Positions 45,872-54,240 of a stretch of DNA of 64,000 nucleotides are shown here, piece after piece. The stretch covers positions 310,001-374,000 of the forward strand of contig NZ_KB899377.1 of the NCBI RefSeq assembly GCF_000378185.1, given 5' to 3'. The notes beneath the pieces were generated by a model. The model was not told the origin of the DNA and made no database searches. It worked only from the letters and a program-made list of their open reading frames with translations. Position 1 is the stretch's first letter, and each line of letters opens with the position of its first letter. This stretch comes from Salinimonas chungwhensis DSM 16280. Its GTDB lineage: Bacteria > Pseudomonadota > Gammaproteobacteria > Enterobacterales > Alteromonadaceae. The translations under genes and the position numbers were made by a program.

Positions 45872-46145
45872 TTTGCACCAGTGGTGATGAAGCGCTGTCA
45901 TCAGAGTAGCGAATGCCTTGGAGCAGAGCAAGACAATCCGAACAGCGTCAGTTTTCATCATGGTGGTGTGTGCTGTTAGCTACAGTTTTCTCACCCTTTC
46001 GTCAACGTATTTAGGTATGTTAGCGTGACAGATAACGATAAGTCGTTGATCCATGACCAACACAGGATCTTGGTATGAATCTGGCTTGTATTACATTGAG
46101 CGCCCTCTTAGACGGGGCAAATTTACACTGACCTGGAGTCAAAGT

Positions 46146-46544
46146 ATGAACAAATTTGTTAAAACGTTCGCCGCTAGCGCTGTTATTGCATGTGCCTCTT
46201 TTACCGCACAGGCGCAGGAATCTTCCTCACAGCAGTCTATGGAGCAATCCTCACAGCAGCAAATGGCTAAGTACGATGACGCTACACTGGAAAAATTCAC
46301 TATGGCAATGGAAGCAGTAAGCACAGTTGCCAATAAGTATGATCCAAAGTTTAAAGAAGTAGAAAGCCCTGAAGAAGCACAGAAAATTCAGAAGCAGGCT
46401 CAGGCTGAAATGGTTGATGAAATAGAGAAGACCGGCCTGACAGTAGATAAATACACTACTATTGCTCAGCGCGTGCAAACAGATGAAACACTGCGTGAAC
46501 GTGTGCTTACTATAGCGCGTGAAAACCAGCAGGAAAATAGCTAA
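46146..46544 (+). CDS. Exported DUF4168 domain protein
   Basis: A 132-residue protein from ATG 46146 (GGAG 9 nt upstream). Signal peptide KFVKTFAASAVIACASFTAQA, given here only by its ends, is cleaved near AQA. A glutamine/serine-rich linker (SSSQQSMEQSSQQQ) precedes the DUF4168 domain (YDDATLEKFTMAMEAVSTVA; YTTIAQRVQTDETLRERV). DUF4168 is of unknown function, often periplasmic. It lies within the PHB locus in opposite orientation, between phaR and phaC, and may simply be a neighbour. Confidence 0.75.
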   Translation: MNKFVKTFAASAVIACASFTAQAQESSSQQSMEQSSQQQMAKYDDATLEKFTMAMEAVSTVANKYDPKFKEVESPEEAQKIQKQAQAEMVDEIEKTGLTVDKYTTIAQRVQTDETLRERVLTIARENQQENS

Positions 46545-46571
46545 GACATCATGTGGTTATGTAATTATAAA

Positions 46572-46598
46572 GAGGCAGCGACAACCGCTGCCTTTTTT
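46572..46598 (+). terminator. Terminator of the DUF4168 gene, probably also of phaC
   Basis: GGCAGCG-ACAAC-CGCTGCC (7-bp perfect stem) followed by six T on the plus strand. On the minus strand the stem is followed by TCTTTATAATT, so it may also stop phaC transcription. Confidence 0.8.
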
Positions 46599-46612
46599 AT
46601 TGCCCACAATAT

Positions 46613-48382
46613 TTACAGCATTTTTTTAACGTAGCTCCCTGGCGCACTTTCCAGCGCTGGGTAATCTTTATGCGTACCAGGTTTGATTGCAGTAACCTTC
46701 TGCTTGTTTTGCGCCTGCATCCAGGAATACCAATCTGGCCACCACGATCCTTCTACTTTTTCAGCACCTTCAAACCATTTTTCGCCTTGTGCTGGTAAGT
46801 CTGTATTAATCCAGTGTGGGTATTTACCCCCGTTAACCGGATTTATGACTCCTGCCAGGTGTCCCGAGCCCGCTAAAACAAAACGCGTTTCGCCTTTTAC
46901 CAGCTGCGTACCTTTATAAGCGCCTTGCCACAAAACAATATGGTCAGCCATGGTGGCAAGAAAATACACGGGCATGTCAATTTTACTCAGATCGATATCA
47001 ATGCCATCAATCGTAATACCGCCCGGTTCTTTGAGTTTGTTCTCCCAATACGTTGTACGTACATATTGTTTGAAGCAGGCTGCCGTAATATTGGTAGGGT
47101 CACTGTTCCAGTACAAAATATCAAACGGCGCCGGATCATGGCCTTTAAGATAGTTATTGATAAAATAAGACCAGAATAAATTATTTTCACGCAGCAAAGA
47201 AAAACTTAGCCCCAGGATCCGGCCATCATAAACGCCCTTGATGTCTGCATTTTGCTCCATGACTGGCAGCGTGCTTTCCGTCAGATAATTACCTATCTCT
47301 CCCTGCTCAGTAAAATCAAGCAGCGTGGTAAGCAGCGTCAAAGAGCCGATGCGGGTGTCGTTCTTAGCGCGCAGATACGCCGCGGTCATACCAAGTAGTG
47401 TGCCGCCAACACAAAAGCCCACCATATTAATTTTTTTCTGCCCACTAACTTTGCCTACAATATCCATCGCCGTAATTGGGCCTTTGTGCATATAATCTGT
47501 GAAATCCTGATCAGCCAGGGAGGCATCCGGGTTCACCCACGACATCATATAAACAGAAAACCCCTCATCTAAAAGACCTTTGACTGCCGATTTTCTCTCG
47601 TTCAAATCCAGAATGTAGTATTTATTGATAAAAGGTGGAACAAACAGCACAGGCCGGGCGTAATGTTTATTTTGAGTAGGTGTGTAATGAATCAGCTCAA
47701 AAAGTTCGTTTTGGTAAATCACTTCACCCGGGGTTGTGGCCAGGTCTTCTCCCACCGTAAATGCATCGGCCGGTGTCTGCGTGATTTTGAACGCCTCTAA
47801 TGGACTGTGCTCCAGGTCTTTGAGAAAGTTATTGATACCTTTGACAAGATTTTCCCCCCGGGTTTTTAATATTTCTTCGCAAACTTCCGGGTTAGAGAGT
47901 AAATAGTTGGTGGGGCAAACTGAGTTGATATACTGGCGTGTATAGAAACGCACCTGCTCCGCGGCCTTTGGGTCACTGAACTGCATGGAATCCACCATGC
48001 CCTGGAACATTTTTGCATTAATCAGGTAAGACTGCCGAAGATAACTAAATACGGGATCACTGTGCCAGTCAGTATGGGCGAAGCGTTTATCCGAGCTGTC
48101 TTCGTCAATTACCGGCTGCATCTTTTCACCCAGCATTGCTTTTGTCGCCTGTTGCCACAGCGCATTTTGTTCTTTCATAAATGCCATGTGATGCTGCATC
48201 AGGCTGGCGGTGTCCACTTCTACATTATCTTTGAGTAACTGCGAAAAGCGCTCGGCATCGAACATGCCCGGTATTGTTTCGCCGGGTTCACGCTTAGCCA
48301 GAATATCATGCACCATGGTATTAAATTGTGTGGCATACTGATTCAGCATGCTCATCACATCACTATAATCTTGCTGTTGCAT
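46613..48382 (-). CDS. phaC: Class I poly(3-hydroxyalkanoate) synthase
   Basis: A 589-residue polymerase, class I length. The lipase-like box is GFCVGGTLLG with the catalytic cysteine at about residue 320; the catalytic aspartate lies in DMPVYFLATMADHIVLW and the general-base histidine in GSGHLAGVINPVNGGKYP. The tryptophans of WWPDWYSWMQ near the C-terminus are conserved. It polymerises (R)-3-hydroxybutyryl-CoA on the granule surface. AGGAAGG lies upstream of the start, and a small DUF6489-type gene precedes it by 15 nt, so they are likely cotranscribed. Confidence 0.95.
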   Translation of the reverse strand: MQQQDYSDVMSMLNQYATQFNTMVHDILAKREPGETIPGMFDAERFSQLLKDNVEVDTASLMQHHMAFMKEQNALWQQATKAMLGEKMQPVIDEDSSDKRFAHTDWHSDPVFSYLRQSYLINAKMFQGMVDSMQFSDPKAAEQVRFYTRQYINSVCPTNYLLSNPEVCEEILKTRGENLVKGINNFLKDLEHSPLEAFKITQTPADAFTVGEDLATTPGEVIYQNELFELIHYTPTQNKHYARPVLFVPPFINKYYILDLNERKSAVKGLLDEGFSVYMMSWVNPDASLADQDFTDYMHKGPITAMDIVGKVSGQKKINMVGFCVGGTLLGMTAAYLRAKNDTRIGSLTLLTTLLDFTEQGEIGNYLTESTLPVMEQNADIKGVYDGRILGLSFSLLRENNLFWSYFINNYLKGHDPAPFDILYWNSDPTNITAACFKQYVRTTYWENKLKEPGGITIDGIDIDLSKIDMPVYFLATMADHIVLWQGAYKGTQLVKGETRFVLAGSGHLAGVINPVNGGKYPHWINTDLPAQGEKWFEGAEKVEGSWWPDWYSWMQAQNKQKVTAIKPGTHKDYPALESAPGSYVKKML

Positions 48383-48397
48383 AAAACCTTCCTGTGA

Positions 48398-48634
48398 CTA
48401 CTTTTTCTGGCCTTGCGTGGCCATATTCTCAAAAAACTTCTGATACATTGAAAAAGCATTCTGACTATTGGACAGATAAGGTTTCAGCATTTCCAACAAG
48501 GCTTCCTGATTACCGCCGGCAAGTTGCTCATTCAGAGCCGACAGGGTGGTTTCATGGAGCTTGCTTAGATCGGGCCAGCCAAATAATTCCCGAGCTTCCT
48601 GGGGCGACATATCGACATCGATGGAAATCTTCAT
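48398..48634 (-). CDS. DUF6489-like small protein, first gene of the phaC operon
   Basis: A 78-residue protein from ATG 48634 (GAGGA 8 nt upstream). It begins KISIDVDMSPQEARELFGWP and continues DLSKLHETTLSALNEQL, a pattern I recognise as DUF6489, with an amphipathic C-terminal helix (NAFSMYQKFFENMA). Its place directly upstream of phaC, its small size and amphipathic helix suggest a granule-associated or PhaC-partner role; that is inference. Function unknown. Confidence 0.65.
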   Translation of the reverse strand: MKISIDVDMSPQEARELFGWPDLSKLHETTLSALNEQLAGGNQEALLEMLKPYLSNSQNAFSMYQKFFENMATQGQKK

Positions 48635-48793
48635 GATTCGTTCCTCACGAATAAAGTGTCTAATGATCAGACGGTTAAGCAAGTGCAGACAGCTCACTTA
48701 CACTACCGTGGCCAATCTGACAGCCAATACACTGGAAATTGCGCAGGGAAACACGCAGAATCCACGCAGTGTATTCTCATCATGGCATGATAA

Positions 48794-51100
48794 GTGGCTA
48801 AAAAACAAACTAAAGCGAAAAAAAATCGCGGGCTATTTTCTGGCCTGTTTTTAAAACTTGTTATTGTTGCTGCCATCGTAATGGCGGGATACGTCATATA
48901 TCTCGATGCGCAGATCAAACACACATTTTCAGGCAATAAGTGGGAAGTGCCTGCGCAAATATTTGCTCGCCCGCTGATCTTAAACGAGCGTCTTGAGATT
49001 ACGCCTCAGGAAGTGTTGGATGAATTGGAGTTATTGGGCTACCGCAAGGTCACTACCCCCAAAAGCAGCGGAGAATATGCTTACTGGAATGGTAAGCTGA
49101 TAGTCATGCGCCGCGCGTTTCATTTTGCCAACGGTCCTGAGCCGCTGCGTAAAATTACCATCAACTGGGCCAATAAGCGCATTGCCAATATTACCGATAA
49201 TACCGCTGCGCGCCAGATTAACAGCATTCGACTCGAACCGTGGCTGGTAACCCGGCTCGTCAGCGGTTCCCGAGAAGATCGCATGCTGGTAACGTTGGAT
49301 TCGGTACCTGAGATGTTACCCAAAACCCTGACGCTGGTGGAGGATCGCGACTTTTACGATCATCACGGGGTGGCGCCATTATCAATTCTCAGAGCATTAG
49401 TGGCCAACCTGAAAGCTGGCCGCACGGTGCAGGGCGGCAGTACCCTGACGCAGCAACTGGTTAAGAACCTCTATCTGACCCGCGAGCAATCACTAATCAG
49501 AAAAGCGAAGGAAGCGGTTATGGCGGTTATCATTGATGCCCGTTACAGCAAAACCGAGATTCTGCAGGCTTACATGAACGAGGTATTTCTCGCCCAGGAT
49601 GGCAATAAAGCGGTACACGGGTTTGGTCTGGCAAGCTACTATTTTTTTGATCGACCTGCTAATGAGCTAAATGTGCCTGAGATTGCCACTCTGGTGGCAA
49701 TGATAAAAGGCCCGTCTTACTATAATCCACGGCGCTTTCCAGAGCGGGTAATCGAACGCAGAAACCTCATCTTGCGGCTCTTGTTTGAAAGTAACGAAAT
49801 CACTGCCAAAGCTTATGAAAAATATCTTGATGCGCCGTTGGATTTAGCTTCAGGTGCAAGTCTGGCAAGTGGTAAACATCCTGCCTACATGCAGAAAGTG
49901 AGGCTGGAGTTAAATGATATTCTTGCTGATCCAAGTCTGCGGGATTCAGGCGTCAAAGTGTTTACTACGTTAGATATTTATGCACAGCGAAGAGCTGAAA
50001 AGGCGCTGACTTCCACCCTTGGCAGTTTGCAAAAAAACCGGAAGGCGAAGTTGGAAGGGGCCATGGTGGTTTCCGATATCAGTAGCGGCGGTATCCGGGC
50101 TATTGTAGGTGCACGGGATGCAGGTTTTAGTGGCTTTAACCGCGCAATTGATGCAAGACGTCAAATCGGTTCTCTGATTAAACCCGCGGTTTATCTGACC
50201 GCGCTTGAAGATCCTACTCAATATAATCTGGCCACGCCCCTGGAAGATAAACCGATTACGTTAAAAAGCAACGACGGTAAGATGTGGTCACCGCGTAACT
50301 ACGATAAAGCGTTCCGTGACAGCGTGCCATTGATCACCGGCCTTGTGGAGTCGCTGAATGTGCCTACTGTTAATCTGGGTATGTCACTAGGGCTGGATAA
50401 GGTTGCCCGTACTGTCAGGCGGCTGGGCGTTGAGACGCAGATCAAAGAGGTGCCGGCGATGACACTGGGGGCGGTAACTATGACGCCTTTGCAAACAAAT
50501 CAGATGTACCAGACCATTTCCAATAATGGCCGCTATGTACCATTACACAGTGTGACCGCTGTGATGTCAGCCAGTAATAACTTACTGTGGAAACACGCGG
50601 AATTTTATTCGCAGCGCGCTGATGAAGCTGCTACCTATTTACTTAACTACGGCCTATATAAAGTCACCCGGGAAGGAACAGCAAAACGCCTTGGTAAGGT
50701 GTTTCCCAACGTCAACATGGCTGGCAAAACCGGTACCACCGATGATTATCACGATGCCTGGTTCAGTGGTTTTGACAGAAATAATGTCAGCACGGTCTGG
50801 GTAGGTAATGATGACAATGAAAATATAAATCTGACCGGAGCCAGTGGCGCCTTACCCGTATTTATTAATTATCAGCGTTTGCAAAGTCCAAAATCACTAT
50901 CAAGGCGCTTTCCTGATGGTCTGGGAATCGCTCATTTTGATCAGAATACTGGTGAGGTGGTTATACCGGGGTGCCCCAATTCACTGAGTGTTCCGGCAAT
51001 ACAGGATGTACTGCCGCCACCACAAAGTGATTGCGCGGGTAAGGCGGTTGAACAAAACGACGCAGATGACGAAAAAAGCTGGTGGGAACGCTGGTTTTAA
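48794..51100 (+). CDS. mrcB: Penicillin-binding protein 1B (bifunctional transglycosylase/transpeptidase)
   Basis: A 768-residue class A PBP starting at GTG 48794; no strong Shine-Dalgarno is seen, but upstream in-frame starts are blocked by a TGA. A basic cytoplasmic tail (AKKQTKAKKNRG) and one membrane helix (about 17-36) are followed by the UB2H domain, the GT51 domain (EDRDFYDHHGV and QGGSTLTQQLVKNLYLTRE) and the transpeptidase. The transpeptidase shows the active serine in GSLIKP (about residue 458), SLN and KTGTTDDYHDAW (about residue 643). It polymerises and crosslinks peptidoglycan in the periplasm. It ends with an acidic tail. Confidence 0.93.
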   Translation: MAKKQTKAKKNRGLFSGLFLKLVIVAAIVMAGYVIYLDAQIKHTFSGNKWEVPAQIFARPLILNERLEITPQEVLDELELLGYRKVTTPKSSGEYAYWNGKLIVMRRAFHFANGPEPLRKITINWANKRIANITDNTAARQINSIRLEPWLVTRLVSGSREDRMLVTLDSVPEMLPKTLTLVEDRDFYDHHGVAPLSILRALVANLKAGRTVQGGSTLTQQLVKNLYLTREQSLIRKAKEAVMAVIIDARYSKTEILQAYMNEVFLAQDGNKAVHGFGLASYYFFDRPANELNVPEIATLVAMIKGPSYYNPRRFPERVIERRNLILRLLFESNEITAKAYEKYLDAPLDLASGASLASGKHPAYMQKVRLELNDILADPSLRDSGVKVFTTLDIYAQRRAEKALTSTLGSLQKNRKAKLEGAMVVSDISSGGIRAIVGARDAGFSGFNRAIDARRQIGSLIKPAVYLTALEDPTQYNLATPLEDKPITLKSNDGKMWSPRNYDKAFRDSVPLITGLVESLNVPTVNLGMSLGLDKVARTVRRLGVETQIKEVPAMTLGAVTMTPLQTNQMYQTISNNGRYVPLHSVTAVMSASNNLLWKHAEFYSQRADEAATYLLNYGLYKVTREGTAKRLGKVFPNVNMAGKTGTTDDYHDAWFSGFDRNNVSTVWVGNDDNENINLTGASGALPVFINYQRLQSPKSLSRRFPDGLGIAHFDQNTGEVVIPGCPNSLSVPAIQDVLPPPQSDCAGKAVEQNDADDEKSWWERWF

Positions 51101-51107
51101 GAAAAAA

Positions 51108-51187
51108 CCCCTTTAAGCGCAATATTGCTGAAAAAGATACGGCAAACAGGCCTGGCCGAAAGGTTCATCAATATTGCCTTAAAGGGG
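51108..51187. repeat. Long inverted repeat (19-bp arms with one bulge) after mrcB
   Basis: CCCCTTTAAGCGCAATATTG (51108-51127) pairs with CAATATTGCCTTAAAGGGG (51169-51187) around a 41-nt loop. On the minus strand the stem is followed by TTTTTTCTT, so it can terminate the small-peptide operon coming from the right. On the plus strand no T run follows. The long loop contains a smaller GGCC/GGCC hairpin. The length exceeds an ordinary terminator. Confidence 0.7.
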
Positions 51188-51221
51188 GATCCAAAAGTTC
51201 AGGATCATCCAGGGAGAATAA

Positions 51222-51332
51222 TTAACGTAAAGTAAACAGCTTGCGCACGCCCGAAAATATTAGAACACTTGCTACGTAAGCGCCCAGCGGTGCCATCGCC
51301 GCCAGAAATACTGCAGTTTGACTGATAATCAT
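51222..51332 (-). CDS. 36-residue membrane peptide, uncharacterised
   Basis: A short reading frame with AAGGA 8 nt before ATG 51332. The product is one hydrophobic segment (TAVFLAAMAPLGAYVASVLI and a few more residues) ending in a basic tail (RKLFTLR), which predicts a single-pass inner membrane peptide with its C-terminus in the cytoplasm. It starts 14 nt after the stop of the exported 85-residue protein; the ribosome site overlaps that region, so it is probably cotranscribed. The family is unknown to me. The ribosome site, spacing and composition support it. Confidence 0.55.
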   Translation of the reverse strand: MIISQTAVFLAAMAPLGAYVASVLIFSGVRKLFTLR

Positions 51333-51345
51333 AATGACAGTCCTT

Positions 51346-51603
51346 TTACGCATCGTCATCGCCGATAGTCTCGGCAGAGTCAGTGTTCGCGGTGAGCGTT
51401 GGCTGGTGATCTACAGGTGCCAGCAACCATTCCTGACTCAGATCATGACGCGTGGCCATACGAATTTCCGCTTTAGTTTGTTCCGCCGTTGCGGCAAGCA
51501 TCTGCTGCGCTTCAGTTTCCAGAGGGCTTTTTTCACAGGCGTGGGCGGTACCGATACCCATGCTAAACGCGACTACACAGCTAAGTTTGATAACAGTTTT
51601 CAT
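51346..51603 (-). CDS. Small exported protein of unknown function
   Basis: An 85-residue protein from ATG 51603 (AAGGA 6 nt upstream; the ATG 6 nt earlier lies on that site). Signal peptide KTVIKLSCVVAFSMGIGTAHA leaves a mature, acidic peptide of about 64 residues beginning CEKSPLETEAQQML and ending in the acidic tail TIGDDDA. The cysteine at the new N-terminus follows AHA, which fits ordinary signal peptidase, not a lipobox. No family recognised. Two palindromes lie in its promoter region. Confidence 0.6.
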   Translation of the reverse strand: MKTVIKLSCVVAFSMGIGTAHACEKSPLETEAQQMLAATAEQTKAEIRMATRHDLSQEWLLAPVDHQPTLTANTDSAETIGDDDA

Positions 51604-51641
51604 CTTCATTCCTTAATTCATAGTAAATACTGCTCGGTACG

Positions 51642-51682
51642 ACTGGCAGCCAGTAAGTAGTAAGTCGCTATAGCTATAGCGA
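51642..51682. promoter_or_regulatory. Two palindromic sites upstream of the small exported protein
   Basis: ACTGGC-A-GCCAGT (51642-51654) and the perfect 18-bp palindrome TCGCTATAGCTATAGCGA (51665-51682) lie 39-79 nt upstream of ATG 51603. Both have the symmetry of dimeric repressor or activator sites. I cannot name the regulator. Confidence 0.5.
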
Positions 51683-51868
51683 GAGTTGTGCCACTCCAAA
51701 AATTAAATTTAAGGCATTGAAAATTAATGATTTTAATTTTTAAGGTGAAAACGTAGCGGAGTTAGGAAGAAGGGTGTCGCTAAAAAGTGGTTTTTTTCAC
51801 AAGCAGATGGTCAGGTTGACCACCTGATTGTAACTGAGATTGCTAACGAGCTGTTAAGAATTGACCCA
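51683..51868. other. Gene-free stretch between small exported protein promoter and DUF808 gene
   Basis: About 185 nt, A+T-rich in its first half (AAATTAAATTTAAGGCATTG, then AATTTTTAAGG). No reading frame with a ribosome site, no clear terminator for the DUF808 gene on the minus strand. Confidence 0.35.
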
Positions 51869-52786
51869 TCAGGTAGTGTTACGTAGACGAGAAAGCAGCG
51901 CAACGACGCCCACCACAATCGCGCCGGCCAGAAAGCCCATCAGGCCGTCTACTATCAAACTGACTATGACCTCGGGTAATGCAATACCAGAGATGATTGC
52001 ACCAGCAAAATGATGAATCAGCGCAATATTGTGAGTAAGTATGCCACCCCCGACCAGAAACATTGCTATTGTACCGACGATTGCCAGCGTTTTCATAAGC
52101 AGTGGGGCGGTAATTAGCAACGCCCTGCCGCTAATTTTCTGAACGCTGTTGAAGTTGCCAGTAAGAGATTTGCGGAGCAGGTAGAGCCCCACGTCGTCCA
52201 TTTTCACAATTGCAGCCACAAGCCCGTACACACCTACTGTGATAGCGATACTCAAGGCACATAATACTGCTACCTGTGTAGTAAAATCTGCACCTGCGAT
52301 GCTGCCCAGCGCTATTACTATAATTTCTGCTGAGAGAATAAAATCTGTCCGGATAGCACCTTTAATTTTCTCTTTTTCCAGCGCCACCAGATCGACATCT
52401 GCATCCGCTAGCTGGGCCAGACGCTGATCCCGCTCTGCTTCGGTATGATGGGGAAAAAACCGATGGAGCACTTTTTCTGCTCCCTCAAAACAAAGATAAA
52501 GACCGCCGAGGACCAGCAGAATAACAATGAGAACCGGGATAAACGCACTGATTAATAGCGCTGCGGGCACTAAAATCACTTTATTAAGCAGGGAACCCTT
52601 AGCCACAGCCCAGACCACGGGAAGCTCCCGGTCTGGCTTGACGCCACGGACCTGATCGGCGTTTAACGCCAAATCGTCCCCCAGCACCCCTGCGGTTTTC
52701 TTCGCAGCCACTTTAGACATCACAGAGACATCATCGAGCAAGGTGGCGATATCATCAATTAACGCAAGTAAGTTTGCAGCAGCCAA
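51869..52786 (-). CDS. DUF808 (YedI-like) inner membrane protein
   Basis: A 305-residue membrane protein with about six helices. The N-terminal LLALIDDIATLLDDVSVMSK and AAKKTAGVLGDDLALNADQV are highly characteristic of DUF808/YedI, as is the RALLITAPLLMKTLAIVGT segment. The central loop is charged (HHTEAERDQRLAQLADADVD). The function of the family is unknown. It stands alone on the minus strand. Confidence 0.85.
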   Translation of the reverse strand: MAAANLLALIDDIATLLDDVSVMSKVAAKKTAGVLGDDLALNADQVRGVKPDRELPVVWAVAKGSLLNKVILVPAALLISAFIPVLIVILLVLGGLYLCFEGAEKVLHRFFPHHTEAERDQRLAQLADADVDLVALEKEKIKGAIRTDFILSAEIIVIALGSIAGADFTTQVAVLCALSIAITVGVYGLVAAIVKMDDVGLYLLRKSLTGNFNSVQKISGRALLITAPLLMKTLAIVGTIAMFLVGGGILTHNIALIHHFAGAIISGIALPEVIVSLIVDGLMGFLAGAIVVGVVALLSRLRNTT

Positions 52787-52876
52787 ATTTGAATATCCTC
52801 ACTGTTTTTATTTGTCACAGCATACCGCCAGTCTATGGATTGTCACCCCATTATCGCAGCAGGTTAAAATAACCGC

Positions 52877-53644
52877 TTACTGGTTGACGCCTGATTCTCG
52901 CAGACGCTTATCAATGTGGGGTGAAATATCCGGTGTATCCGAACATCGCAGTGTTCCGCCGGCATATCCGCTTAGCGCTGTTAAAATCTTATTGGCGGTA
53001 TTGTCGCAGCGCACTTTTTTGGTAATGGGGAACTCGGATATTGCAACAGATTTTCCTTTACGCAGATCAACTATACGAGGATGGTTTTTTTCTTCCAAAG
53101 CGCGCCTGGCGTTTGCCCCACCCAGTTTTGAAATGTGACGTTGCTGTTCGCGGGCAAAATACTCATTCAGGGCACCCGATGCACTTACTACCGGCTCGAC
53201 CTGGTTTGTTTCTGCAGGAGTTGCCTGAGACAACGGCGCTTGGGATGAACCTGGTGCTGATTCAGTGACGCTATTATTCTCATCAGCGGATACAGAACGA
53301 CTGGTGTGAGTCGGGGCAGAGCGGGGTGCCTGTGCTGCAGAAGAAGACGAGACAACACCCTCTGTTATCGCCGTTGTCGTCTCAGACGGGGCGGTGGGTT
53401 TTGTCGTATCCGCCAGCGGAAATACCAAGCGGGCTTCGATTGGCCTGGTGGCCGGTGACTGCCAGAGATATTCAGGAACTGCTGAAAAATACCAAATCGT
53501 TACACCTGTCAAAACATGTGCGGTGATGGCGACCGCCCATGCACCATATTTATCTTTGTTACGCAGCCATTTACCGCTCAAGCGGTCGGATAAATCGGTT
53601 TTGCCCTCTGTCATTGTGTTAATGACCAACACATCCATTGTCAC
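52877..53644 (-). CDS. TonB-like single-pass protein without a recognisable TonB domain
   Basis: About 255 residues beginning at GTG 53644 (AGGG 8 nt upstream). A basic cytoplasmic tail precedes one membrane helix (about residues 35-55, AWAVAITAHVLTGVTIWYF). A long linker rich in Ser, Thr, Ala and Pro (about 75-150) spans the periplasm, and a C-terminal domain of about 100 residues follows (YFAREQQRHISKLGGANAR; KVRCDNTANKILTALSGYAG). Two cysteines (RCDN and LRCSD) could form a disulfide. The plan is that of TonB or TolA, but the C-terminal TonB signature (YP) is not seen. Function unknown. Confidence 0.6.
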   Translation of the reverse strand: MTMDVLVINTMTEGKTDLSDRLSGKWLRNKDKYGAWAVAITAHVLTGVTIWYFSAVPEYLWQSPATRPIEARLVFPLADTTKPTAPSETTTAITEGVVSSSSAAQAPRSAPTHTSRSVSADENNSVTESAPGSSQAPLSQATPAETNQVEPVVSASGALNEYFAREQQRHISKLGGANARRALEEKNHPRIVDLRKGKSVAISEFPITKKVRCDNTANKILTALSGYAGGTLRCSDTPDISPHIDKRLRESGVNQ

Positions 53645-53792
53645 TGATAAAACCCTGTTCTACGTGCACAAAAAAGAAAGTAACGATTGCACAAAAATAA
53701 CGCATCAAATCCTGGTTGCACCAAAAAGGTGCTTAAAAAGCAAAATTACTGCGTGGTAAAATGAATAAATATATGATTTTCATAAATATTAA

Positions 53793-54212
<420 letters not shown>

Positions 54213-54240
54213 CCCACGATAAGATTGCGGAGAGAGTATA

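Noticed and set aside
51108..51187. Insertion-sequence terminal repeats
   Set aside because: The arms are only 41 nt apart, with no transposase and no target duplication; it is a stem-loop.
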